A DNA stretch of 64,000 nucleotides from NCBI GenBank assembly GCA_036346355.1, contig CM070577.1, forward strand, positions 78,514,509-78,578,508. Reading direction: 5' to 3'. The DNA is from Rhipidocladum racemiflorum (lineage: Eukaryota > Streptophyta > Magnoliopsida > Poales > Poaceae). Below the pieces are notes generated by a model that saw nothing but the letters and a program-made list of their open reading frames with translations, ran no database searches and was not told the DNA's origin. The position numbers were made by a program, and so were the translations under genes. Below, in pieces: positions 44,847-55,437 of the stretch. Position 1 is the first letter of the stretch. Each line of letters opens with the position of its first letter.

Positions 44847-46359
44847 CACTACAAGATAACATGGATTTCCCGGCGTTTATTTTACACGGCGTTTAATCTA
44901 AACGCCCCTAATAAGGCTAAAGCCGGCGTTTTCTATCATTTGAGGCATTTAATTCCCCGGCATTTATAAATGCCGGGTTAGAGTCTACCACGGCGCTTAT
45001 AAATGCCAGGGAATTCCACTCTATACCGGCGTTTATAAATGCCGGGTTAGAATCTTCCACGGCGTTTATAAACGCTGGGAGTCCACTCTATACCGGCGTT
45101 TATAAGCGCCGGATTCTGATCTTCCACTGCGCTTATAAACGCGGAAATTCCACTCTATCTGGCGTTTATAAGCGCCGGTTACTGATCTTCACGGTGCTTA
45201 TAAGCGCCGGGAATTCCACTCTATACCGGCGTTTATAAACGCCGGGTTAGAGTCTTGCACGGTGCTTATAAACGCGGTATAGAGTGGAATTCCCGGCGTT
45301 TATAAGCTGGTAGACTTACCACTACGGCGTTTATAAACGTGAATACCACACCGGGAATTTGAAAGAATTGAAATTAAATAATATTATATTTGAAATAATT
45401 TAAACTAATATTCCATTTGCAATAATTTCTGTCCAAATATTTCATTTTAGATGATATTTTGTCTAAAATTTCAAATTTTGTCGAAAATTCAATTTTTGTT
45501 GATATTTTGTTTGAAAATTCAAATTTTTGAACATCTGATTTTGTGACACTTATCAATTTCATATGCTACTTTTAGTTATCTTTCCAATTAGCCTAAGAAC
45601 GCCCCAATTGGAGGTCTGAGTCAAAAGTTATGTCTATTTTAAGAAATATGCTTTGATTTCGTATTTGCAAGCTAGAGTTGGTGCCCAAAAGAATATAATT
45701 GGAGATCTTATCGTATGATGATTTTGCTAATTACCTCAATAATTTGCTAATTTGAAATAATTGAAAATCGGTGTTCGGGTGTTTAACGGGGTTAAGGGGA
45801 GGAGGGACGCATTATATATCAGATGTGATCATACCACCACTAAAGTACTAGATCTTATAAAACTCTGAAGTTAAGCGTGCTTGGACAAGAGTAGTAATAA
45901 GATGGGTGACCTCTGGGAAGTCATTGTGCACCTACGATTTTAAATGCCACGAATAGAGGATCCGGCGCTTGTAGCGCCATAAATAGAGAGAACCCCGGCA
46001 CTTATAAAGTGCCATGATAGAGGAAACCCCGGCACTTATAAATGCCGGGTTATAGAGGCTTCCCCGGCACTTATAAAGTGCCATGATAGAGGAAACCCCG
46101 GCACTTATAAACGCCGGGTTATAGAGGCTTCCACGGCACTTATAAACGTCGGGTTAGAGGCTTCCACGGCACTTATAAACGCCGGGTTAGAGTCTTTCAC
46201 GGCACTTATAAACGTCGTGAATAATTAAGCGCCGCCAATTACTTTTCCTGACGCCATTTTTCTTGACGCCATGTAAACGCCATCTAAAATCTTTTTAAGG
46301 CATTTATAAGGTTTTAAAGGCATTTATAGGCGCCATTAGAAGCCCGACGTGTTGTAGTG
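44847..46359. mobile_element. Non-autonomous CACTA element with embedded 5S-like segment (second copy)
   Basis: Starts CACTACAAGATAACATGG and ends GACGTGTTGTAGTG, flanked by AAC on both sides (44,844-44,846 and 46,360-46,362). Subterminal regions (44,870-45,350 and 45,960-46,350) consist of repeated CGGCGTTTATAAACGCCGG-like palindromes. These differ entirely from the TCGGTTCTAG family of the 13.9-kb element. No transposase is present. It lies inside the 3' LTR of the Tat element and is therefore younger than that insertion. Confidence 0.92.
45821..45936 (+). pseudogene. 5S rRNA-derived segment inside the second CACTA element
   Basis: About 116 nt: AGATGTGATCATACCACCAC, ACTAAAGTACTAGATC, CTCTGAAGTTAAGCGTGCTT and GGACAAGAGTAGTA, then AGATGGGTGACCTCTGGGAA. 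It matches plant 5S rRNA over nearly its whole length. Box A is intact and box C has single-base changes. The upstream ~70 bp (AAAATCGGTGTTCGGGTG...GGGACGCATTATATATC) resembles the block upstream of the first copy. Confidence 0.88.
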
Positions 46360-46442
46360 AACACTAGCCCCGCATGTCAGCGGGTAGACGTCATTCTGCC
46401 TGCTGAGATGTTATAGCGAATATCCAAGTTTTTCCTCCTTTT

Positions 46443-48448
46443 GTGCATATCATGTGGGGACAAGGTTTTCCGACTTTTGGGAGGCCCTATTTGCTCTGTG
46501 TTCCTGCGCCTCTTCTACTCGTTCGTGTTCTCCTCTGGTGTCGTCTCCCTGATTCACCACTGATCTGGATCTCCAAAGGGCCTCGGTGCGCTCCTAAGAT
46601 AAAGCCGGTTTTGAGTAGGGAGGATGCTGCAGGATTATGCCCCATTTTAGGGCGGTCGACCTTGAGCTCTGCCGACCTCGACATATTAGCGGGGGACTTC
46701 GGGGTGATGCGCCCTTCCATGCGCCTCCCTGGTTATGAGGAGACCCCTCGGCCCCAAGCGAATGAAGCCGTGGTATTTGCGGCATTTCTTGAAGCGGGTC
46801 TTCGTTTTCCGTCCGCCCCTCTGTTGGCATCAGTACTCCAGGTTTTCCAAGCGGAGCTTTCGCAACTTACCCCCAATGCTATTGTGCGATTGGCGGTATT
46901 GGAATGGGCATTCCGTCCGGCCGGGATTAAATTGACGGGATGCCGTTTTCTCTTATAGAAGATGCATTCTGGCAACCAAAACAACAGAAAACAGGGAGCG
47001 AAGGCCGTAGGTCATGTTTTGGTTCTCTGAATTTCCAGACGAAGAGGTCCCTTGTAAAAGATATCCCAGTAGCGGCCGCCAAGGGGAAATGGGATTCGGG
47101 GTGGATGTCACGATGGTATTACCAAGTCCTCGTGGGTCCAGACTCTCTCCTTCATACTCCGATGGGTCCAGTTCGTGCGATTTGGTCCCCTAATTGGAGC
47201 GCACTGCGGAAGAAATTGGGTATCTTGATTATTTGAAGGCTCTTCGTGGTCAGAGTACGATGCGGGACTTGGTTGAAGAATATTGTTTGTGCCGTATTGA
47301 CCCCTTAGCCAGGAGCTCCGGGTGTCTGGAGGCGGTCGTCGGGAGGCACGGTATCCGTGGTTCGACTGAGGGATACAAGATGCAGGCGCGGCGGTGAAAA
47401 ATTGGCTCGCAGGCTTCTTGGTCCTTGCCAGGCAGTTAAGTACGAGGCCGCTATGAGTGCTATTGGGGCCACCCGATGCTCTCGTTTCACTGATTGGGGG
47501 CGCTGAGCGATCCCTCATCCTAGAGGGTCAATCGGTTCTCCTCGTCCTACTAAACGGGCGAGGTTGGCTCGCGTGGCTCTGCCCCAGGTTGCAGCTACTT
47601 CTGGCGGGAGCGAGGATTTGGGAGATGATGACGACGAGGATGGGGATTGGGTTGAGGAGGAGTCCAGCGACGAAGGTGATTCTTTCGGCTCCATTGCTGC
47701 TACGTCTCTCCTGCCGCCGCCCCTTTCTGATCCTGCTGACGCTGTGGGGCCCTCTGAAGTGCTACACTCAGCTATCGCGGATGAGCCCTCAGGTGTGCCG
47801 ATTGTTCCCGAGGCGGGTCTACCCGAGGCTACTTCAGTCCCAATTGTCACGGAGGTGGTTCCCTCGGCCCTTATGCTTGATTCCTCCGTGGATATGCGTG
47901 CTGGCGGGGGACAATCCCCCGGGTATTCGTTTTTAGCGATTCCCGGAGTGGAGACTATTGATTTGGGCGATGGAGATGATGATAATTCCCTGGCCTCGGA
48001 GGGCGCGCAAGAGCAGCCTGAAGGTATGGCCGGCCCCGTGATAGGGGAGACTCATGGTCTTCGACTAAACGTTACCACTCCTGATACCCCCATCGGGGCA
48101 GAAGGTCGTACTCCTGACACCTTTCCTGCCAGCTCGTTAGGGTGTGATGTCCTTTCAGGTTTTGACGAAGTCGATGCAGGAGGTGATAATGCGGAAGCGG
48201 CGAAGGCATTAAAACCGTTGGAGCAGGTCCAAACTGGGACGTCTGCCGCTCCTTCGCCTGTTGCGGAGGAAGAGAATCGGGGGCCTCCGATTCTTACTCC
48301 TCAAGATGATTCCCTTTCGGGGGGAGGAATTTTGCCTTCAAATCAGCAGACCCCCGTGGGTGGTGTTGGTTCCTCTTTTGTCCTGTTTGATTTGTCAGAT
48401 TTTTCAACTTCAGATTTTGAGAGGGGGGCCGTTACAGTACCGGGTTAG
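46443..48448 (+). pseudogene. Antisense extra ORF of the Tat element (Transposase_28-like)
   Basis: On the strand opposite gag-pol. The first piece, 46,443-46,958, contains GVMRPSMRLPGYEETPRPQA and LRFPSAPLLASVLQVFQAEL then SQLTPNAIVRLAVLEWAF, which resembles the so-called putative gypsy type transposon domain (PF04195). The piece 46,940-47,236 continues with GKWDSGWMSRWYYQV. The third piece, 47,564-48,448 (294 aa), is an acidic, Ser/Pro-rich tail (EDLGDDDDEDGDWVEEESSD). Frame changes near 46,950 and 47,240-47,560 break it. Antisense ORFs between integrase and the 3' LTR are a known feature of Tat elements. Their role is unknown, and no promoter was identified. Confidence 0.7.
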
Positions 48449-48720
48449 AATATGAGGACAGGTGTGGCCACGTAACGTGCGAGCACCTTCTCCTTCCCAG
48501 CCGAAGGAAGCATAGGATATTGGCCCGGTTGTGTGTTCTCAATTGTCCAGATGACGCAACGCGGTGTGTTATCGGGGCTGGGGGGGTAACTGAGGTTTTT
48601 TAGCTTCCATAGGCTCCTTGCTAAATCCTATACGGAGCGGAGCCCCTATTTTTCAGAGAGAAGGAGAGGGTGGGGCGTTAGCCCGACCATTCGTCTCGCT
48701 AAGTGGTAGCCGGGGCAAAG

Positions 48721-49210
48721 GATGAGTGGCAGCATTGGCCCGACCAAATATCCGTGAGCTCCTACAAGGCAACGGGTCTCCGGAGTGAAGGATGGGTGGG
48801 ACGTTCGCCCGACCAAGCATCCGTGAACCCCTACCCGGCCCGAGGCAACGGGTCTCCGGAGCGAAGGATGGGTGGGACGTTGGCCCGACCAAGCACCCGC
48901 GAACTCCTACCCGGCCCGAGGCAACGGGTCTCCGGAGCGAAGGATGGGTGGGACGTTGGCCCGACCAAGCATCCGCGACCTCCTACCCGGCCCGAGGCAA
49001 CGGGTCTCCGGAGCGAAGGATGGGTGGGACGTTCGCCCGACCAAGCACCCGCGAACTCCTACTCGGCCCGAGGCAACGGGTCTCCGGAGAGAAGGATGGG
49101 TGGGACATTTGCCCGACCAAGCACCCGCGAACTCCTACCTGGCCCGAGGCAACGGGTCTCCGGAGCGAAGGATAGGTGGGACGTTTGCCCGACCAAGCAT
49201 TCGGTTTTGA
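48721..49210. repeat. 76-bp minisatellite (about 6.5 copies) in the Tat 3' region
   Basis: The anchor GATGGGTGGGACG starts at 48,791, 48,867, 48,943, 49,019, 49,095 and 49,171 (period exactly 76), with a shorter first copy at 48,721. The shared body is CCCGACCAAGCAxCCGxGA and CCCGAGGCAACGGGTCTCCG. It lies between the integrase stop and the antisense ORF. Because 76 is not a multiple of three, the three overlapping plus-strand open frames are a by-product of the repeat. Confidence 0.95.
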
Positions 49211-49313
49211 ATATCGGGGAATATAGAGATGACCTTCGTTCTCAACGTCTTCTCATTATTTCATTGATAAAGACCGGTACACACACATTTTTTTTGCTTT
49301 CGTATCCCATCAT

Positions 49314-50327
49314 CTACGGGTAAAATTTCTTGAGTGCGTCGGTGTTCCATGTTCTTGGTATCTCCTCGCCATCCGGAGCGATGAGTTTGTGCGCTCCTTT
49401 CGCGGTTGACTCTCTGATAATGTAGGGCCCTTCCCATGTTGTTTCCAGTTTCGCGAAGGCCGGAGCAGCTCTCTTGAGCACCATGTCCCCAGGATATAGC
49501 TCACGTTTCTTCACCTTCTTGCTGAAGCTTCGAGTTGAGGCCTTTGCATAGGCTTTCATGGTCTTCAAGGCTTGAAGTTTTTGTTCTTCCTCTAGATCAC
49601 GCATGATGTCGACTTCCTCGTAGGTCGGAGTTTTGATAACTCGCAATGATTTTGCACAGATTTCTGCAGGTGAGACGGCCTCTTCCCCGAAGAGGAGCCG
49701 GAATGGAGAGAATCCGGTTGCTCTTGAGGCTGAGGTGCGGGTTGCCCATAAAACGTGGTCAAGCTCGTCGGGCCAGAGTCCCTTTTTAGAGTCGTACAGC
49801 CTTTTTTTGATGCCATCAAGGAGCAACCCGTTCGCTCGTTCCACCGCCCCGTTTGACTGAGGGTGACCTACTGAGGCGAAGCAAATGTTCGTCCCAATAT
49901 TGTCACAGTAATCGCGAAATTTCCTGGAGTCAAATTGGGACCCATTGTCGGTCACGATCTGGAAGGGGACTCCATATCTACAAATGATTGTTTTCCATAG
50001 AAATTTGATGGCAGCGTCAGTGGTTATCTTTGCTACCGGCTCTGCCTCGATCCAGCGGGAGAAGTAGTCGATGGCGACAATTACGAACTGAAGATTTGCC
50101 CGGGCTTTAGGAAGCGCTCCAACGATATCCATTCCCACTTGGCGAAGGGCCAGACCGGGGGCACCACATGCAGTTCGTTGGGCGGGGCCCTTTTTTGCTT
50201 GGTCATCCATTGGCACGCGTGACAGTGTGGAACCATCTGTTCGGCGTCTTGTAATGCCGTGGGCCAGTAAAGTCCCATTCGGAATACTTTTCTTATAAGA
50301 TTCCTGGGGGCCTGGTGTGCTCCGCAA
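49314..50327 (-). pseudogene. Tat element integrase
   Basis: Inserts element cDNA into the genome. The zinc-binding region is readable in the neighbouring frame (50,081-50,278: VPHCHACQWMTKQKR). After a frameshift near 50,140 the core reads VGMDIVGALPKARANLQF (first Asp), FQIVTDNGSQFDSRKFRDYC (second Asp) and HPQSNGAVERANGLLLDGIK (Glu). The C-terminal part (LYPGDMVLKRAAPAFAKLET, WEGPYIIRE) matches the Gypsy integrase tail. The stop is just after NTDALKKFYP at 49,317, immediately before the minisatellite. Confidence 0.88.
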
Positions 50328-51556
50328 TCTCCCTGGTGGGCTTCACGCAGAGCCTGCGTCCCCTCCTCTCGTGAAATTCAGCGGAGCCATGGAGCACAGA
50401 GGCCGCTGCGGAATAGAAACCCATCAATGATGGCATATTTCTTCGCTCGCCTTTCGAGGCGTCTCGCTTGTGCCTCATCATCTGGTAAAATTCCCTCTAG
50501 GAGATAGTTGTATATCTCACTCCTCCAGTCCTCGCTGGTTGCTCGAGCAATGAGGTTTATCTGGGAGGGAATGGAGGCGGTGCGAAGTATCTCAAAGAAT
50601 ACTGTCGAAGGTAGATCTCCTCTGGTGGCGGCGGTCTTCGCCAGCTTGTCGGCTCGTTCGTTCTGGGATCTGGGTATTGCATTAATGGTGAACCCGATGA
50701 AGCCCTTCTCCATTGTTCGGACCACCTCGACATACTTCTGGAGCTGTTCGTCCTTCACCTGATATTCTTTGGTGATATGCCCCTGAATAAGCTTCGAGTC
50801 GGTGTACAGGATTGCCCTTCTCGCTCCCATGGTCTTCGCTTTCCTGAGCCCCAACAGGAGTGCTTCATATTCGGCTATATTGTTAGTTGAGGGAAACTCC
50901 AGCCTTGCTGCGAACTCAAACTTTTCGCCGCTAGGCGCTTGTATCACTGCAGCTATCCCTGCTCCGCTCGCTCCCCACGACCCGTCGGAATTGATGAACC
51001 ATATCACTGAAATTTCGTTATCCTCAGGGACTAGAGAAGTCCATTCCACCATAAAATCGGCGAGGGCTTGGCTCTTGATAGCAGTGCGAGGCATTATAGT
51101 TAGCTCGAAGGGGGCTAGTTCGACCACCCACTTGCTGATGCGGCCAGTGCTTTCCTTCTTGGATAGCATAGAACCAAGAGGGTACGTAGTTGGTACTTTG
51201 ATGTGGTTGGCCTGAAAATAATGTCGGAGCTTTCGGGAGGCCATTAACAGAGCGTATGCCAACTTTTCCACTTCCGAGTACCGTATCTTCGCTCCTTGGA
51301 GGGCTTCAGAGACGAAGTAAATCGGCTGTTGTTTAACGTCTTGGGGTCGCACCAGCACAACACTAATGGCCGAGGGGCTAGCTGCTAGGTATAGCAGAAG
51401 CTCCTCACCTTGCTTCGGACTTTGCAGAACAGGGATCTCCATAAGGCTTTGCTTCAGATCATCGAAGGCGCGTTGGCACTCCTTTGTCCAGACGAAGACA
51501 TCATTTGAGCGTAAGGCTTTAAAGACCGGCAAACTTCGCTCTACGGATTTTGGCAA
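50328..51556 (-). pseudogene. Tat element tandem RNase H domains
   Basis: Part of pol, in the same frame as reverse transcriptase. The first, Gypsy-type RNase H region runs from FVWTKECQRAFDDLKQ through LLLYLAASPSAISVVLVR to RHYFQANHIKVPTTYPL. The second, archaeal/plant-type RNase H begins ISVIWFINSDGSWGASGAG and includes NNIAEYEALLLGLRKAK, LYTDSKLIQGHI and NERADKLAKTAA. A second RNase H acquired by the Tat lineage is established; here its first catalytic Asp (NSDGS) is retained. An in-frame TGA at 50,378 interrupts the continuation toward integrase. Confidence 0.88.
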
Positions 51557-53095
51557 GAATCGACTGAGTGTCGCTTATCCGCCTCGCCACCGTTGTACTT
51601 CTTTTAGATTTCTTGGTGGAGCCATGTCTTGGATAGCTCTTATCTTTTCCGGATTCGCCTCTATGCCTCGTTGAGAGACCAGGAAGCCTAGCAGCTTTCC
51701 CGCGTTTACACCGAAAATGCATTTGGATGGGTTGAGTTTCACCTTCCCCTTTATCAAGTTCTCGAAGGTTTCCCGGAGGTCCCCGACGTGGTCTTCTTTC
51801 TTTTCGCTTTTGACAATGATATCATCGACATAGGCTTCCACGTTTCTTCCTAATTGGCCGACGAAGATCTTCGTGATGAGCCGCGCGAATGTAGCGCCCG
51901 TGTTTTTGAGCCCAAAGGGCATCCGCACGAAGCAATAGGTACCGAAGGGAGTAACAAACGCCGTCTTATCTTCGTCTTCTTTTTGCATGTATACCTGGTG
52001 ATAGCCAGAGTATGCGTCGAGGAAGCTCATCCTTTCTGACCCGGAGGTTGAGTTGACAAGTTGGTCAATGCGGGGCAGGGGGAAGTCATCTTTTGGGCAT
52101 GCTTTGTTTAAGTCAGTAAAGTCGATGCACATCCTCCACGCCCCGCTGGCCTTCATGACTAGGACGATGTTGGCCAACCACTCCGTGTATCGGGCTTCGC
52201 GGATGATCCCCGCATGAAGCAATTTGGTCACCTCGGTCTTCGCGGCTTCTTGTCTTTCTACCGCGAGTTTTCTTAGTTTTTGCTTTTTAGGCTTCGCATT
52301 TGGGCTAATGGCGAGGACGTGTTCGATAGTTTCTCTTGGGACTCCAGGAAGGTCTTCAGGCCCCCAGGCGAACACGGTTTCGTATTCTTGGAGGAGCAGC
52401 ATCATGCGTTTCTCTTCTTCGGGGGGCAGCATGGTGCCGAGGATCACTGCCTTACTGCCTCCTTGCCTGAGCAATACTCGTTGGGTTTCCCCCTGAGGCT
52501 GTGGTTTAGGGAGCCACCGACTACGATTCATGGGTACAACGGGGTCCAACTCCGTGGTGCAGACATGTTTGACCTGGGGTGGGTTTTCCATGTCTATCTT
52601 CCTTGCCAGGGCTTGATCTCCTCGCACCGTGACGACACCATCTACGGAGGGAATCTTCATACATAAGAACCCGTGATGAATTATGGCCCCCATGGTCGTC
52701 AACGAGCCCCTGCCCAGGATCGCATTGTATTGAAACGGCGTGTCTACCACATCGAATGTGACACGACTCATGACGCTGGCTTGTGGCGTTGCGAAGGTGA
52801 CTTCTAGCTCCAACTGCCCTAGGGTGTTGACCATGCTTCCTCCAAAACCCATTAGTGGCACCTCTGATTTTTTCAATCGATCTTGTGGAATCATCATTTG
52901 CCGGAAAGCCTTCATGGACAGAATGTCCGCCGCACTTCCCCCATCTACCAATATGCGACGTACTTCGCAATCGGCGATTATAGCGGTTATTACTAAGGAA
53001 TCTTGATGCGGGAAGTGCACCCCCGTGGCATCCTCCTGCATAAAGGTGATTGGCTCAAACTTTACCGGAGGAGGGGTAGTGGGGGTAATCGCCAT
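51557..53095 (-). pseudogene. Tat element protease and reverse transcriptase
   Basis: A 506-codon frame starting near 53,095. Protease: IADCEVRRILVDGGSAADIL (the DGGS variant of the Tat lineage) and FQYNAILGRGSLTTMGAI. Reverse transcriptase: WLANIVLVMKASGAWRMCID, FPLPRIDQLVNSTSGSERMS, YCFVRMPFGLKNTGATFARL, and the active site NVEAYVDDIIVKSEKK. The frame ends at TAA after VQRWRGG (51,575) and then goes on in the same frame into RNase H, so a single nonsense change separates them. Catalytic Asp residues are intact. Confidence 0.92.
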
Positions 53096-53199
53096 GTGGT
53101 TAATTTGCCGGGCATAAGCCTTCCTCTGCCTTTTCGATGAGAGGTGTGACGAGGAGCCCCCCGCAATGACGTTGATAATGCGACGGAGATGATTTATTC

Positions 53200-54654
53200 C
53201 TACCCAAGGGGGGGGTGTTGTCGTCCGACTGAGGGTGCTTCCGGCGGTGTAGGGTGCGTCTCAACTTCTCTTTGTTTGGCCTCAAACCGCCGATATCCAT
53301 TAATCACTTTGCACTGGGTGGTGCCGTGGGTGATATTTTCTCCATGATATTCACAATAGTACCGCCGGGGCTCTATCCCTTCCCTTTTGTTAACTCGACT
53401 TCCTTCATCTTGCCTCCCTCGGCTTGGGGGTGGTCCTCGCCTCTGTTGCTCCGCTAGCCTGTCGCCCATGACTTTCCGATTTCTTGGTTCGTCAATGTGG
53501 TGAATTCTCCCCCTTTCGTTTCTTTTTCCAGGCTCTGGGTATCGCTCCTTCGCTTTAGTATTGGGTGGGGGGTCTTTCCATCGTCCTCTCTTGTGTGGGA
53601 TGAATTCTTGGTTCTCTTGCTGGGGCCTGTCTTCTCTTCGGAGGTTGTCTTCCTCCGCTCGCGCCTTTGCGAGCGAGCCTTTTTGCCAACGGTCCCCTGC
53701 GCAGGCCACAGCGTGCCGCGTTGATGATAGTGGTGTCGCTTACCCCTCGTATTTGGCACTTAACCCGGGAGAAGCGCTGGAAGTAACTCTTAAGGGTTTC
53801 TCCTTCGCGTTGTCTGACCGCAAATAGGTCACTTTCCTCTTTCATTCCGCCGGTTGCCCCGAAATTGCCTTCAAGCTTGCGGCGGAGTTGTGACCAACAG
53901 GTGATCGACCAGGGGCTCCAGCCGAAGAGTACCAGACAGGGCTATGCCTTCAAGTGCTAGAAGGAGCCCTTCGCCTTGATATCATCATCTCCTCCGCGGC
54001 CCGATCGCCATGTAAATGGCAGCGGAGGAACTCCCTCGGGTCTGTCCGACCATCATACGGCTTAATGGTGGGAAATTTGAAGCTTCCCGGGGAGGGCCAT
54101 TTTTTGGCCCGTAGACGGGTGCTGAGGGTGTTTGGATCATGGTCTTCCCTGTGTGCCGTCGCAATCACTGGGGATAGCACCTCGCGGCTCGGGCTTTCGT
54201 CTTGTGACTCGTATTGCTCCCCATCTGATTGTCCTTGCAGGCGCTTCAACTCCGCCATGAGTTGCTCGTTAGCTTCCATCAGCGCCCGCACGTTGGGGTC
54301 AAGCTCCCCCTGAGTTCTGGTCCCTTCTCCAAGGGTCTCCTCGTTCCCATAGGTCTCTTGGCGACGGGTCGGATGTGTCGACGCTTCTGCCGCATCTCCT
54401 CCTGGTGTCGAAACTGTTCGGCCTATCGCCAGAGGCCGTCGTTTGGGGGCTCGCTTGCGTACGGCTACCGGGGTCTGTGGAGGTAAAGTTCCCACCACGT
54501 TTCGGGCTTCTGTTGTGGCTGGCCGCCGCGTCTCATCATCCAGGAGTCGAGGTGGGTCTCCAGATTGGCTCCTCGCATGCCGTCTTGATTCTTCTGCTCC
54601 TACCGTCGTTGCCGCCCCCTTGGATACTGCCTCCTTTCCCTTCTTTGGTGGCAT
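53200..54654 (-). pseudogene. Tat element gag, frameshifted
   Basis: Capsid/nucleocapsid protein. Starts MPPKKGKEAVSKGAATTVGA at 54,654, about 65 nt after the primer-binding site. The same opening occurs in the second Tat copy at 63,830, which supports the start. The segment 53,950-54,654 ends FKFPTIKPYDGRTDPREFL, the capsid N-terminal signature. After a break near 53,950 the capsid continues DLFAVRQREGETLKSYFQRF (53,555-53,845). The third frame, 53,200-53,709, is highly charged and ends with the zinc-binding YYCEYHGENITHGTTQCKVI. At least two frameshifts are present. Confidence 0.85.
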
Positions 54655-54717
54655 GGCTACAGAAAACTTATCCTTAGTCTTGATCGGTGGGCGGCGGTTT
54701 CACCTCGCGGTTAGGGT

Positions 54718-54735
54718 TCCCCACGGACGGCGCCA
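54718..54735 (-). other. Primer-binding site of the Tat element
   Basis: The minus strand reads TGGCGCCGTCCGTGGGGA one base inside the 5' LTR. It is of the TGGCGCC type common in grass Tat-lineage Gypsy elements. The second copy has GGGCGCCGTCAGTGGGGA at the same place. Confidence 0.8.
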
Positions 54736-54736
54736 G

Positions 54737-55346
54737 TGTGGTTGCATAGAACCACCGGGTCTCTCTCTTTTCTTTGTGGGATTGTTTCTTGTTTTTCGGG
54801 GAACTTGCCTCTTCCTTTTCTTCTTCTCCTCTTTATAGGGCAGGCCTGGGAACATGCACGTATTGGTCGGCCTTCTTTTTTCTTCCTGTTTCTTGCCAAG
54901 GACTAACTTGACTTTTCCTTGAGTCACGTCCCACATGTATTGGGTTTTTTGCCTTCTATTCGTACACCTTTTATAGGGGTTCGACGGGGATTTCACTTAT
55001 GTTGGGGTCTCAGATTAGCCTGACGCGTCCTTGCGTACTCGGGAGGGGTTGTTGGGGGATGTCAAACCTTGGTAGTTCGTGCTATGTTTGCGCCGGAAGG
55101 AGACGTAGCCGAGGGGAGTTTCCTCCGTTTTTCTCCCTCGCTACGGAGGGAAACTTCCCCTCGTCGCGGAGGGGAGCGGTCTTTATTCTTTTTCACCTTT
55201 TTCCGGGGAATGAACTCCCAGGGTATGTACTCATTGCTTCGCCAGTGGGAGAGATTGACAATCATAGACCCATTCGTATGGGCCGCCAGGTAATGGGAGC
55301 CTCGCTTTGCTGATCGAGGGAAGATGAGTCTGTTTGGTCCACAACA
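54737..55346 (-). repeat. 5' LTR of the Tat element (610 bp)
   Basis: From TGTGGTTGCATAG to CCACAACA, followed by the GACGC duplication. In element orientation the TATA box is CCCTATAAAG (54,831-54,840). Confidence 0.92.
54831..54840 (-). promoter_or_regulatory. LTR TATA box of the Tat element
   Basis: The minus strand reads CCCTATAAAG within the 5' LTR. The related LTR at 63,141-63,748 has CCCTATAAAAAG at the equivalent place, so the site is conserved between copies. Confidence 0.6.
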
Positions 55347-55351
55347 GACGC

Positions 55352-55437
55352 TTCCTTCTCGGAAGAAGAAGCCAGTCTCCAAGAAAAAGATCAAGAGGGA
55401 AAAGCTGAAACAAAGAGTTTCTGCCTCCAGAGAGTGA
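55352..55437 (+). other. Tail of a probable host last exon (Lys-rich C-terminus)
   Basis: With 44,234-44,240 the reading frame begins KTL and runs PSRKKKPVSKKKIKREKLKQ, then RVSASRE and TGA at 55,435. An acceptor (GCACAG) precedes 44,234. The Tat target duplication lies within codons two to three, so the retrotransposon would have landed about 7 nt inside the exon. A strongly basic C-terminal tail is common in nuclear or nucleolar proteins, but the protein is not recognised. Confidence 0.4.

Larger units (their letters stand above)
44241..46363 (-). repeat. 3' LTR of the Tat element, interrupted by CACTA at 44,846
   Basis: Runs from TGTGGTTGCATAG (44,241) to CCACAAC (44,846), then the CACTA element, then AACA to 46,363. 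Without the CACTA element and its AAC duplication it is ~607 bp and ends CCACAACA like the partner LTR. Confidence 0.9.
44241..55346 (-). mobile_element. Tat-type Gypsy retrotransposon with antisense extra ORF and minisatellite
   Basis: ~610-bp LTRs at 54,737-55,346 (5') and 44,241-46,363 (3', split by a CACTA element). A perfect 5-bp duplication GACGC flanks the element (44,236-44,240 and 55,347-55,351). The minus strand encodes gag, protease, reverse transcriptase, two RNase H domains and integrase. Downstream of integrase lie a 76-bp minisatellite and an ORF on the opposite strand. The protease motif VDGGSAADIL, the second archaeal-type RNase H and the antisense ORF mark the Tat lineage. 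By eye the LTRs differ at roughly 15 of ~600 positions plus a few indels, so insertion was fairly recent. Confidence 0.93.

Noticed and set aside
44870..46350. Regularly spaced palindromes resembling a CRISPR array
   Set aside because: Spacing is irregular, copies vary, and the block is bounded by CACTA termini and a target duplication; the genome is a plant's.
48703..49323. 206-residue repeat protein
   Set aside because: It is a read-through of the 76-bp minisatellite, which is open in all three frames; no independent coding evidence.
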